A DNA stretch of 64,000 nt, from contig NZ_SSBL01000009.1 in the NCBI RefSeq assembly GCF_004795105.1, forward strand, positions 176,771 through 240,770, read 5' to 3'. Numbering within the stretch: the first letter of the stretch is position 1; each line of letters begins with the position of its first letter. A program made the translations under genes and the position numbers. Below the pieces are notes generated by a model, which did no database searches, had not been told where the DNA came from, and worked only from the letters and a program-made list of their open reading frames with translations. Shown here in pieces: positions 15,697 through 22,846 of the stretch. The DNA comes from Streptomyces sp. A0642. GTDB lineage: Bacteria > Actinomycetota > Actinomycetes > Streptomycetales > Streptomycetaceae.

Positions 15697-17136
15697 GTGA
15701 CCCGGATCGTGATCATCGGCGGCGGACCCGGCGGGTACGAGGCGGCATTGGTGGGCGCCCAGCTCGGCGCGGAGGTGACCGTCGTCGACTGCGACGGCCT
15801 CGGCGGCGCGTCCGTGCTCACCGACTGCGTGCCCTCGAAGACCCTGATCGCGACGGCGGAGGTGATGACCACCTTCGACTCCTCGTACGAGGAACTCGGC
15901 ATCATCGTCGCGGACGACACGCCGCACATCGAGCAGGCGGCGCGTGTGGTCGGCGTCGACCTGGGCAAGGTCAACCGGCGGGTGAAGCGCCTGGCGCTCG
16001 CCCAGTCCCACGACATCACCGCCTCGGTCACCCGTGCCGGCGCCAGGGTGATGCGCGGACGCGGCCGTCTGGAGGGCCTCCAGGCCGCCGACGGTTCCCG
16101 CCAGGTCGTCGTCACCGCGGCCGACGGCACGGAGGAGACGCTCACCGCCGACGCCGTGCTGATCGCCACGGGCGGTCACCCCCGGGAGATCCCGGACGCC
16201 CTCCCCGACGGGGAGCGCATCCTGAACTGGACCCAGGTCTACGACCTCGACGAGCTCCCCGAGGAGCTCATCGTCGTCGGCTCCGGTGTCACCGGCGCCG
16301 AGTTCGCCGGCGCCTACCAGGCCCTCGGTTCCCGCGTCACCCTCGTCTCGTCCCGGGACCGGGTGCTGCCGGGCGAGGACCCGGACGCGGCGGCCGTCCT
16401 GGAGGACGTCTTCCGCCGCCGCGGCATGAACGTGATGGCCCGCTCCCGCGCCCAGTCCGCCAAGCGGGTCGGCGACCGGGTCGAGGTGACCCTCGCCGAC
16501 GGCCGGGTCATCACCGGCTCGCACTGCCTGATGGCGGTCGGCGCGATCCCCAACAGCGCCGGCATGGGCCTGGAGGAGGCCGGGGTCCGGCTCAAGGACT
16601 CGGGCCACATCTGGACCGACAAGGTCTCCCGCACCAGCGCGCCGGGCGTCTACGCGGCCGGTGACGTCACCGGGATCTTCGCGCTCGCCTCCGTCGCCGC
16701 CATGCAGGGCCGGATCGCGATGTACCACTTCCTCGGCGACGCGGTGGCCCCGCTGAACCTGAAGACGGTCTCCTCGAACGTCTTCACCGACCCCGAGATC
16801 GCCACGGTCGGCTACAGCCAGGCCGACGTCGACGCCGGCAAGATCGACGCCCGCGTCGTCAAGCTCCCGCTGCTGCGCAACCCGCGCGCCAAGATGCAGG
16901 GCATCCGGGACGGTTTCGTCAAGATCTTCTGCCGGCCCGGCACCGGCATCGTGGTCGGCGGCTGTGTCGTCGCGCCCAAGGCGAGCGAGCTGATCCACCC
17001 CATCTCGATCGCGGTCGACAACAATCTGACCGTGGAACAGATCGCAAACGCCTTCACGGTGTACCCGTCCCTGTCGGGTTCGATCGCGGAAGTGGCCCGG
17101 CAGTTGCACACCCGGAAGACCGCGGGCGAGGCGTAA
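15697..17136 (+). CDS. lpdA: LpdA-like NAD(P)H:quinone dehydrogenase
   Basis: A 479-residue flavoprotein of the pyridine nucleotide-disulfide family. It has the FAD motif 'VIIGGGPGGYEAAL' at the N-terminus, the NAD(P) motif 'IVVGSGVTGAEFAGAY', 'YAAGDVTGIF' and a C-terminal dimerisation domain. At the redox site the sequence is 'GGASVLTDCVPSKTL': only the second of the two expected cysteines remains, so it cannot be a true dihydrolipoamide dehydrogenase. This matches M. tuberculosis LpdA (Rv3303c), a quinone reductase. The GTG at 15697 directly precedes the FAD motif. Confidence 0.9.
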   Translation: MTRIVIIGGGPGGYEAALVGAQLGAEVTVVDCDGLGGASVLTDCVPSKTLIATAEVMTTFDSSYEELGIIVADDTPHIEQAARVVGVDLGKVNRRVKRLALAQSHDITASVTRAGARVMRGRGRLEGLQAADGSRQVVVTAADGTEETLTADAVLIATGGHPREIPDALPDGERILNWTQVYDLDELPEELIVVGSGVTGAEFAGAYQALGSRVTLVSSRDRVLPGEDPDAAAVLEDVFRRRGMNVMARSRAQSAKRVGDRVEVTLADGRVITGSHCLMAVGAIPNSAGMGLEEAGVRLKDSGHIWTDKVSRTSAPGVYAAGDVTGIFALASVAAMQGRIAMYHFLGDAVAPLNLKTVSSNVFTDPEIATVGYSQADVDAGKIDARVVKLPLLRNPRAKMQGIRDGFVKIFCRPGTGIVVGGCVVAPKASELIHPISIAVDNNLTVEQIANAFTVYPSLSGSIAEVARQLHTRKTAGEA

Positions 17137-17224
17137 CCCCCCTCGGGGAATCCGGCATTCCCCGGCAACCTCCGGCAACTCGGGCGGTCCGCCGGCCGCC
17201 GTTCGATCAGTACGGAACAACAAC

Positions 17225-17252
17225 GGGGCCGCCTATACCACTTGGCGGCCCC
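17225..17252 (+). terminator. Terminator after lpdA
   Basis: GGGGCCGCC (17225-17233) and GGCGGCCCC (17244-17252) form a perfect 9-bp stem with a 10-nt loop, followed by TTGTATGT, which is relatively T-rich for this genome. Confidence 0.8.
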
Positions 17253-17323
17253 TTGTATGTACAACTTCTGCTATTCGACGCAAACAGCTGAAAACGCGCG
17301 GTCGTGACGTTACTGTCAGTTCT

Positions 17324-18277
17324 GTGTTCGCTGCAGAACGTCGTCAGTTGATCCTCGAAATGGTGCGCGCCAACGGGGCGGTATCGCTCCGTGAGCTCGC
17401 CCGCGTCGTCCAGACCTCCGAAGTGACCGTACGGCGGGACGTGCGGGCACTGGAGGCAGAAGGACTCCTCGACCGCCGGCACGGCGGTGCGGTTTTGCCG
17501 GGCGGTTTTACGCGGGAGTCCGGCTTTCCGCAGAAATCCCATCTCGCCACCGCGGAGAAAACGGCCATCGCCGACCTGGCCGCCGGCCTCGTCGAAGAGG
17601 GCGAGGCCATTGTGGTCGGCGCCGGTACGACCACGCAGGAGCTGGCCCGCCGGCTCGCGCGGGTCCCCGGTCTGACCGTGGTCACCAACTCGCTGCTGGT
17701 CGCCCAGGCGTTGGCCCATGCCAACCGGGTGGAAGTGGTGATGACCGGGGGCACCCTGCGCGGCTCCAACTACGCCCTGGTGGGCAGTGGCGCCGAGCAG
17801 TCGCTCCAGGGGCTGCGGGTCTCCCGCGCCTTCCTGTCCGGGAGCGGTCTCACCGCCGAACGCGGACTCTCCACGTCCAACATGCTCTCCGCGAGCGTGG
17901 ACCGGGCGCTGGTGCAGGCCGCGGGGGAGGTGGTGGTCCTCGCCGACCACACCAAGCTCGGCTCCGACACCATGTTCCAGACCGTGCCGACGGATCTCAT
18001 CACCCGTCTGGTGACGGACGAACCGGCCGCGCACGACGACCGGGCGGCCGCGGAGCTGCAGGCCCTGGCGGACCAGGGTGTGCAGATCGCGGTGGCGGGT
18101 GCGGGAGGTGCGCCCGCCTCGGCGGACACCGCGCCGCCGGGCCGTGCGGCCCGGCGCGACATGCCCCTGCCGGGGCAGCGCCGTACGCACACCCAGTCGT
18201 TGCGGGGGCCGGCGGTGCTGGCTGACCAGGGTGGTCAGGGCGAGCGGGCGCGGGTGGCGGACCTGCGGCGGCGGTAG
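17324..18277 (+). CDS. DeoR-family transcriptional regulator
   Basis: A 317-residue DeoR/GlpR-type regulator. The N-terminal helix-turn-helix reads 'RRQLILEMVRANGAVSLRELARVVQTSEVTVRRDVRALEAEGLLDRRHGGA'. A sugar-phosphate-sensing domain (about 75-235) follows with 'VGAGTTTQELARRL', 'VVTNSLLVAQAL' and 'LADHTKLG'. The last ~60 residues are a disordered Ala/Gly/Arg-rich tail. The GTG at 17324 lies close to a preceding AT-rich promoter. Such proteins usually repress sugar or nucleoside catabolic genes; whether it binds the CTACGCGCGTAG sites is open. Confidence 0.88.
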   Translation: MFAAERRQLILEMVRANGAVSLRELARVVQTSEVTVRRDVRALEAEGLLDRRHGGAVLPGGFTRESGFPQKSHLATAEKTAIADLAAGLVEEGEAIVVGAGTTTQELARRLARVPGLTVVTNSLLVAQALAHANRVEVVMTGGTLRGSNYALVGSGAEQSLQGLRVSRAFLSGSGLTAERGLSTSNMLSASVDRALVQAAGEVVVLADHTKLGSDTMFQTVPTDLITRLVTDEPAAHDDRAAAELQALADQGVQIAVAGAGGAPASADTAPPGRAARRDMPLPGQRRTHTQSLRGPAVLADQGGQGERARVADLRRR

Positions 18278-18313
18278 CGGGCCGGGAGGGGCTGGAGGCG
18301 CTGAGGCGGCGGC

Positions 18314-18913
18314 TCAGCCCTCGCGGCTCAGCCCCCGCAACGTCAGCGTGAGCAGGCGCCCCGCCAGATCCGGATCGTCCGGGGACTGCTCGGCGGCCAG
18401 CGCGATCGCGTTGGTCAGCTGCATCAGGTCGTCGATGGACACCTCGGCCCGCACCGCCCCGCTCGCCTGGGCGCGGGCCAGCAGCGCCGAACCCGCCTCG
18501 CGCAACGGCACGTTGCACGGGGACAGGGCCGAGCTCTCGTCCCGGCACGTCGACATGAGTGCCTGGGCCAGCCCCCGGTACTCACCCGCATGAGTGATGA
18601 GCGCACCCAGCCACTCCACCAGACCGGTGCACGGCTGCTCCGCCTCCGCCAGTTCGCGGGAACGGGCGATGAGGGAGGCCACCGCCTCCTGGAAGACCGC
18701 GCTCATCAGCGCGTGCCGGGTCGGGAAGTGCCGGTACAGCGTGCCGATGCCCACGCCCGCCCGTCGCGCGACGTCCTCCAGGGAGGCGTCGGTGCCGTGC
18801 TCGGCGAAGGAGTGACGGGCCTCGGTCAGCAGCCGGTCGTAGTTGCGGCGCGCGTCGGCGCGCATGGGCCGGTCCGGCGCGCGGACCGGTGTCCCTGCCG
18901 TACTCATCGCCAT
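18314..18913 (-). CDS. TetR-family transcriptional regulator
   Basis: A 199-residue TetR regulator. The DNA-binding domain (about 20-70) reads 'NYDRLLTEARHSFAEHGTDASLEDVARRAGVGIGTLYRHFPTRHALMSAVF'. The C-terminal ligand domain ends 'LLTLTLRGLSREG' and has a Cys pair region ('STCRDESSALSPC'). The ATG at 18913 has GGGAGG eight bases upstream. It lies between the DeoR gene (convergent) and accA2 (same strand, 170 bp upstream). No ligand or target is apparent. Confidence 0.88.
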   Translation of the reverse strand: MAMSTAGTPVRAPDRPMRADARRNYDRLLTEARHSFAEHGTDASLEDVARRAGVGIGTLYRHFPTRHALMSAVFQEAVASLIARSRELAEAEQPCTGLVEWLGALITHAGEYRGLAQALMSTCRDESSALSPCNVPLREAGSALLARAQASGAVRAEVSIDDLMQLTNAIALAAEQSPDDPDLAGRLLTLTLRGLSREG

Positions 18914-19083
18914 CGCGCAGTCCTCCCTGTGTCCGCCTCGGGGTCCAGGATGCCATCGCGCAACCGGAGGTGCTCTCCGTAACGCTGGACGGCCGGGCCG
19001 CACGCCGCAATGACCGGCGCCCCGGTCACGTCCTGCGACGTGAGCGGGGCACCGGTGGAACAGGTGGCGACGGACGCCGCGGA

Positions 19084-20838
19084 TCAGTCCTTGATCTCGC
19101 AGATGACAGCGCCGGAGGAGACCGAGGTGCCGACCTCGGCGGCCAGGGCCTTGATGGTGCCCGCGCGGTGCGCGTTGAGGGGCTGCTCCATCTTCATGGC
19201 CTCCAGGACGACGATCAGATCGCCCTCCTTGACCTCCTGGCCCTCCTCCACCGCGATCTTCACGATGGTGCCCTGCATGGGGGAGGCGAGGGTGTCGCCG
19301 GAAGCCGCCGAGCCGGACTTCTTGGCCGCGCGGCGCTTGGGCTTGGCGCCCGCCGCGAGGCCCGTGCGGGCCAGGCTCATGCCGAGCGAGGAGGGCAGCG
19401 AGACCTCGAGGCGCTTGCCGCCGACCTCGACGACGACCGTCTCGCGGCCGGACTCCTCGTCCGCCTCCGCCTCGGCCGGGGCGGCGAACGGCTTGATCTC
19501 GTTGACGAACTCCGTCTCGATCCAGCGGGTGTGGATACGGAACGGGTCACTGGTGAACGCCGGGTCGGCCACGACCGCGCGGTGGAACGGGATGGCGGTG
19601 GCCATGCCCTCGACGTTGAACTCGGCCAGGGCGCGGGCCGCGCGCTGGAGCGCCTGCTCACGCGTCGCGCCGGTCACGATCAGCTTGGCGAGCAGCGAGT
19701 CCCAGGCGGGGCCGATGACCGAGCCGGACTCCACGCCCGCGTCGAGGCGGACGCCGGGGCCGGTCGGCGGGGCGAAGAGGGTGACGGTGCCGGGGGCGGG
19801 CAGGAAGCCGCGTCCCGGGTCCTCGCCGTTGATGCGGAACTCGAAGGAGTGGCCGCGCATCTCCGGGTCGCCGTAGCCGAGCTCCTCGCCGTCGGCGATG
19901 CGGAACATCTCGCGTACGAGGTCGATGCCCGTGACCTCCTCGGTCACCGGGTGCTCCACCTGGAGGCGGGTGTTGACCTCCAGGAAGGAGATCGTGCCGT
20001 CCACGCCGACCAGGAACTCGACGGTGCCGGCGCCGACGTAGCCGGCTTCCTTCAGGATCGCCTTGGACGCCGCGTACAGTTCCGCGTTCTGCGCGTCGGA
20101 CAGGAAGGGGGCCGGGGCCTCCTCGACGAGCTTCTGGTGGCGGCGCTGGAGCGAGCAGTCACGGGTGGAGACGACGACCACGTTGCCGTGGGTGTCGGCC
20201 AGGCACTGGGTCTCCACGTGGCGCGGCTTGTCGAGGTAGCGCTCCACGAAGCACTCCCCGCGCCCGAACGCGGCGACGGCCTCACGGACCGCGGAGTCGT
20301 ACAGCTCCGGGATCTCCTCGAGCGTGCGCGCGACCTTCAGCCCGCGCCCGCCACCGCCGAACGCGGCCTTGATCGCGATCGGCAGCCCGTGCTCCTCGGC
20401 GAAGGCGACGACCTCGGCGGAACCTCCGACCGGGTCGGGGGTCCCCGCCACGAGCGGGGCGCCCGCGCGCTGGGCGATGTGACGGGCGGCGACCTTGTCA
20501 CCGAGGTCCCGGATCGCCTGCGGCGGCGGGCCGATCCACGTGAGACCGGCGTCCAGCACGGCCTGGGCGAACTCGGCGTTCTCCGAGAGGAAGCCGTAAC
20601 CCGGGTGGATCGCGTCCGCCCCGGAGTCCTTGGCCGCCTGGAGCACCTTGGCCATGTCCAGATAGCTGGCGGCCGGGGTGTCACCGCCCAGGGCGAATGC
20701 CTCGTCGGCCGCACGCACGTGCAGAGCGTCGCGGTCCGGGTCTGCGTAGACGGCCACGCTCCCGATTCCCGCGTCCCGGCAAGCTCGGGCAACACGGACA
20801 GCAATTTCGCCACGGTTGGCGATGAGCACCTTGCGCAC
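19084..20838 (-). CDS. accA2: Acyl-CoA carboxylase alpha subunit (biotin carboxylase/BCCP)
   Basis: A 584-residue fused biotin carboxylase and biotin carboxyl carrier protein. The N-terminal carboxylase domain starts 'RKVLIANRGEIAVRVARACR', with ATP-grasp 'KAAFGGGGRGLKVA', 'QLQRRHQK'-type catalytic loop ('STRDCSLQRRHQKLVEEAP') and 'FLEVNTRLQVEHPVTE'. A linker rich in Ala/Lys leads to the C-terminal biotinyl domain with 'EAMKM' (biotinylated Lys). It carboxylates its own biotin and serves AccB or PccB beta subunits for malonyl- or methylmalonyl-CoA. GTG at 20838 has AAGGAGGGAG upstream. It matches SCO4921 by position. Confidence 0.96.
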   Translation of the reverse strand: MRKVLIANRGEIAVRVARACRDAGIGSVAVYADPDRDALHVRAADEAFALGGDTPAASYLDMAKVLQAAKDSGADAIHPGYGFLSENAEFAQAVLDAGLTWIGPPPQAIRDLGDKVAARHIAQRAGAPLVAGTPDPVGGSAEVVAFAEEHGLPIAIKAAFGGGGRGLKVARTLEEIPELYDSAVREAVAAFGRGECFVERYLDKPRHVETQCLADTHGNVVVVSTRDCSLQRRHQKLVEEAPAPFLSDAQNAELYAASKAILKEAGYVGAGTVEFLVGVDGTISFLEVNTRLQVEHPVTEEVTGIDLVREMFRIADGEELGYGDPEMRGHSFEFRINGEDPGRGFLPAPGTVTLFAPPTGPGVRLDAGVESGSVIGPAWDSLLAKLIVTGATREQALQRAARALAEFNVEGMATAIPFHRAVVADPAFTSDPFRIHTRWIETEFVNEIKPFAAPAEAEADEESGRETVVVEVGGKRLEVSLPSSLGMSLARTGLAAGAKPKRRAAKKSGSAASGDTLASPMQGTIVKIAVEEGQEVKEGDLIVVLEAMKMEQPLNAHRAGTIKALAAEVGTSVSSGAVICEIKD

Positions 20839-21233
20839 GATGGCTCCCTCCTTGTGAAACAAGCTGAGTTTAGGGACAACCGACACGGCCTTACGACCCG
20901 TCCCCACTCGTGAGCTTGCCCACACGGAGTGTGATTCGAGGCTTTCTCGAGTCGCGAAATCCCTTGTGGCACCACGGTACGCCGGAGACCATGACCGCAC
21001 AGTAGCCACGAGGTGTGGTCCAGGTCTCTGTCGGCACGGGCAGCGACTCCCCGTATTTCTTTGTGGGCTTCCTACTAAGCGGTGCGAAAATCTTTGCCCG
21101 GCACACCGGGGCGCGCACAAGGGGGGTGTCAAGCCGTGCCGTGCGGGGGTGTGAAGGAGCTGCCGCAGCCCTTGTCCGCCGCATTACTCGTTAGTAAGGT
21201 CCGCGCTATCGCACGTACTGCAGGTAACAGGGG
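20839..21233. other. 395-bp divergent intergenic region
   Basis: It separates accA2 (minus) from the membrane-protein gene (plus). It is clearly AT-richer than its surroundings and should hold both promoters. Near the right end TTACT (21184-21188) and AGTAA (21193-21197) form a dyad with a 4-bp spacer, a typical size for a TetR or GntR operator. No gene is convincing: an open frame on the minus strand (20891-21184) lacks a binding site and Streptomyces-like codon use. Confidence 0.5.
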
Positions 21234-21701
21234 GTGAGCGCCGTGGGCGCCATGGTGCGCAGGCCGGTGGCTTTCATAGCCGCGCTCGTGCTGTTCGCGG
21301 AAGCCGTGGGCATCGTGATCGTCAACGTGGTCCTCGGGACGGTCGTCAAGAACCAGGACATGTCCCTGGCGGGCACGGACCCCGGCGTCATGTCCAAGGG
21401 CACCTGGGTGCTGGGCGGCGTCTCGGGACTCTTCCTGGTGCTGTGCGGCGTGCTGCTCCTGCTGGCCGGCGTCCGCGACCGGGCCCCGGGGCGCGTCGCC
21501 CGGATCGTGCTCATCGGCTGCGCCGTCGTCCACGGGGTCCTGGGCGCGCTGACGGTCGGTCTGGTGGGCTGGCCGGCGTTCGCCTTCATGATGGTGGTGC
21601 TCGGCCTGATCGTGCTGACGCTGGTGGCGTACGGCCCCGCCGAGGAGGAAACGGCCCCCGGCGCCGGGCCCGGGCAGCCGACGGCCCCCGCCCCCGTCTG
21701 A
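21234..21701 (+). CDS. Four-helix integral membrane protein
   Basis: A 155-residue protein with four hydrophobic helices (roughly 9-33, 57-80, 90-112 and 113-134) and a Pro/Ala-rich C-terminal tail. No catalytic motif or named family is recognised; similar proteins sit between accA2 and maf in other Streptomyces. Three starts are close together: GTG at 21234, GTG at 21243 (GGGGGTGA site) and ATG at 21252. The longest is given, but 21243 is about as likely. Confidence 0.72.
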   Translation: MSAVGAMVRRPVAFIAALVLFAEAVGIVIVNVVLGTVVKNQDMSLAGTDPGVMSKGTWVLGGVSGLFLVLCGVLLLLAGVRDRAPGRVARIVLIGCAVVHGVLGALTVGLVGWPAFAFMMVVLGLIVLTLVAYGPAEEETAPGAGPGQPTAPAPV

Positions 21702-21711
21702 GCCGGGTCCC

Positions 21712-22320
21712 TCAGACCCAGAGGTCGGTGACCTGGATCCCGAGCTCGCCCAGCAGCCGCCGCAGCAACGGCAGCGAGAGTCCGATGACGTTGCCCGGGT
21801 CGCCGTCGATGGAGTCCACGAACGGCGCGGAGCGCCCGTCGAGGGTGAAGGCCCCCGCCACGTGCAGCGGCTCGCCGGAGGCCACGTAGGCGGCGACCTC
21901 GGCGTCCGAGGGCTCACCGAAGCGGACCGTCGTCGACGCGGTCGCGGCGGCGGTGCGCCCGCTGGCGGTGTCGATCAGGCTGTGGCCCGTCTGCAGCACC
22001 CCGGAGCGCCCCCGCATGGACTTCCAGCGGGCCGTGGCCTCCTCGGCGTCGGCCGGCTTGCCGAGCGCCTCGCCGTCCAGTTCCAGTACGGAGTCGCAGC
22101 CGATCACCAGCGCCCCGGCGGCCTCCGGACGGGCGGCCACGGCGGCGGCCTTGGCCCGGGCCAGGACCAGCGCCAGCTCGGCCGGTGTCGGCGCGCTCAG
22201 CGCGTCCTCGTCGACCCCGCTGACGATCACCTCGGGCGCGAAGCCTGCTTGGCGCAGGAGGCCGAGACGGGCGGGTGATTGGGAGGCGAGCACGAGACGG
22301 CGGGGTGTGGGCGTGGTCAT
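21712..22320 (-). CDS. maf: Maf-like nucleotide pyrophosphatase
   Basis: A 202-residue Maf/Ham1-fold protein. 'RRLVLASQSPARLGLLRQAGF' is the N-terminal substrate signature. 'VIGCDSVLELDGEALGKP' carries the catalytic Asp and Lys region, and 'SGEPLHVAGAFTLDGRSAPFVDSIDGDPGNVIGLSLPLL' closes the family pattern. Maf proteins hydrolyse non-canonical or modified nucleoside triphosphates and are linked to septum control. The ATG at 22320 is preferred; another ATG at 22329 adds three residues. It converges with the preceding membrane protein gene. Confidence 0.92.
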   Translation of the reverse strand: MTTPTPRRLVLASQSPARLGLLRQAGFAPEVIVSGVDEDALSAPTPAELALVLARAKAAAVAARPEAAGALVIGCDSVLELDGEALGKPADAEEATARWKSMRGRSGVLQTGHSLIDTASGRTAAATASTTVRFGEPSDAEVAAYVASGEPLHVAGAFTLDGRSAPFVDSIDGDPGNVIGLSLPLLRRLLGELGIQVTDLWV

Positions 22321-22387
22321 GGGCGCCATCGTACGGACGCGGCGCGGGGGCGGGGGCGCCGCCTCCGGAGCCCCGCTCCTCGGTCTC

Positions 22388-22406
22388 GCCCGGACTTCGT
22401 CCGGGG
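22388..22406. repeat. CCCGGAC/GTCCGGG hairpin
   Basis: CCCGGAC, TTC loop, GTCCGGG then GGGA: a short hairpin between maf and the 42-residue gene. The same arrangement occurs at 13962-13980, so it is probably a dispersed intergenic element that may act as a terminator. Confidence 0.5.
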
Positions 22407-22428
22407 GACGTCCCGGGGCTCGACCGCG

Positions 22429-22557
22429 TCAGCGCGTGCCCAGGGCGAGCATCGCCACGACCATGGCCAGGGCCAGGATCAGGCCCGCGCGGCGCATCAT
22501 CTTCTCCGCGTCGCGGAGTTCTTTCGGAGGCTTGTTCTCGGGGTCGGACCACAACAT
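22429..22557 (-). CDS. 42-residue membrane microprotein
   Basis: A short protein beginning 'MLWSDPENKPPKELRDAEKM', with one hydrophobic helix (about 25-39) near the C-terminus. The charged N-terminal half should be cytoplasmic or helical. The ATG at 22557 has AGGATC upstream. Third codon positions are G/C-rich as in real genes. It lies between maf and the carboxylase epsilon subunit on the same strand, about 70 bp after a 38-bp dyad. No family name is recognised. Confidence 0.65.
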   Translation of the reverse strand: MLWSDPENKPPKELRDAEKMMRRAGLILALAMVVAMLALGTR

Positions 22558-22580
22558 GATCCGATCCTGCTGCCCGGACG

Positions 22581-22618
22581 GTGGCGGCGCCTGAGTACGC
22601 GTACTCAACCGCCGCCAC
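22581..22618. promoter_or_regulatory. 38-bp near-perfect dyad in the carboxylase cluster
   Basis: The centre TGAGTACGCGTACTCA (22592-22607) is a perfect 16-bp palindrome. Flanking GTGGCGGC (22581-22588) and GCCGCCAC (22611-22618) extend the symmetry to 17 of 19 paired positions. It sits between the epsilon subunit stop and the start of the 42-residue gene. It could be a terminator hairpin for pccB-epsilon or a protein-binding site. Confidence 0.6.
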
Positions 22619-22625
22619 ACGCGCC

Positions 22626-22832
22626 CTAACCGGGCCAGTACGTACGTGCCCAGGCGCGCGGTCCGGGCAGGTGGCGGGCGCGCCGGGCCAGCCCGGCGGG
22701 GTCGGACCACTGCGCGGGCAGCTCCGGCGCACCGGACGGCGCGGCGGACACCGCCGCGGCGCGGGCCCGGACCACCGCCAGTGCGGCGGCCAGCTCCTCC
22801 GGGGTCGGGTTGCCCCGTACGACCTTGATCAT
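22626..22832 (-). CDS. Acyl-CoA carboxylase epsilon subunit
   Basis: A 68-residue protein starting 'MIKVVRGNPTPEELAAALAVV', the signature of the small epsilon subunits of actinobacterial acyl-CoA carboxylases, and ending with the conserved 'W..PGPRAWARTYWPG' tail. Epsilon subunits bridge alpha and beta subunits and raise activity of the complex. It starts 14 bp after the pccB stop, so they are cotranscribed. It corresponds to PccE of S. coelicolor by context. Confidence 0.9.
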   Translation of the reverse strand: MIKVVRGNPTPEELAAALAVVRARAAAVSAAPSGAPELPAQWSDPAGLARRARHLPGPRAWARTYWPG

Positions 22833-22846
22833 GGCCAGGACCCTTT

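Noticed and set aside
20891..21184. Minus-strand frame upstream of accA2 as a leader gene
   Set aside because: No ribosome binding site, unlike codon use and no recognisable domain; treated as promoter region.
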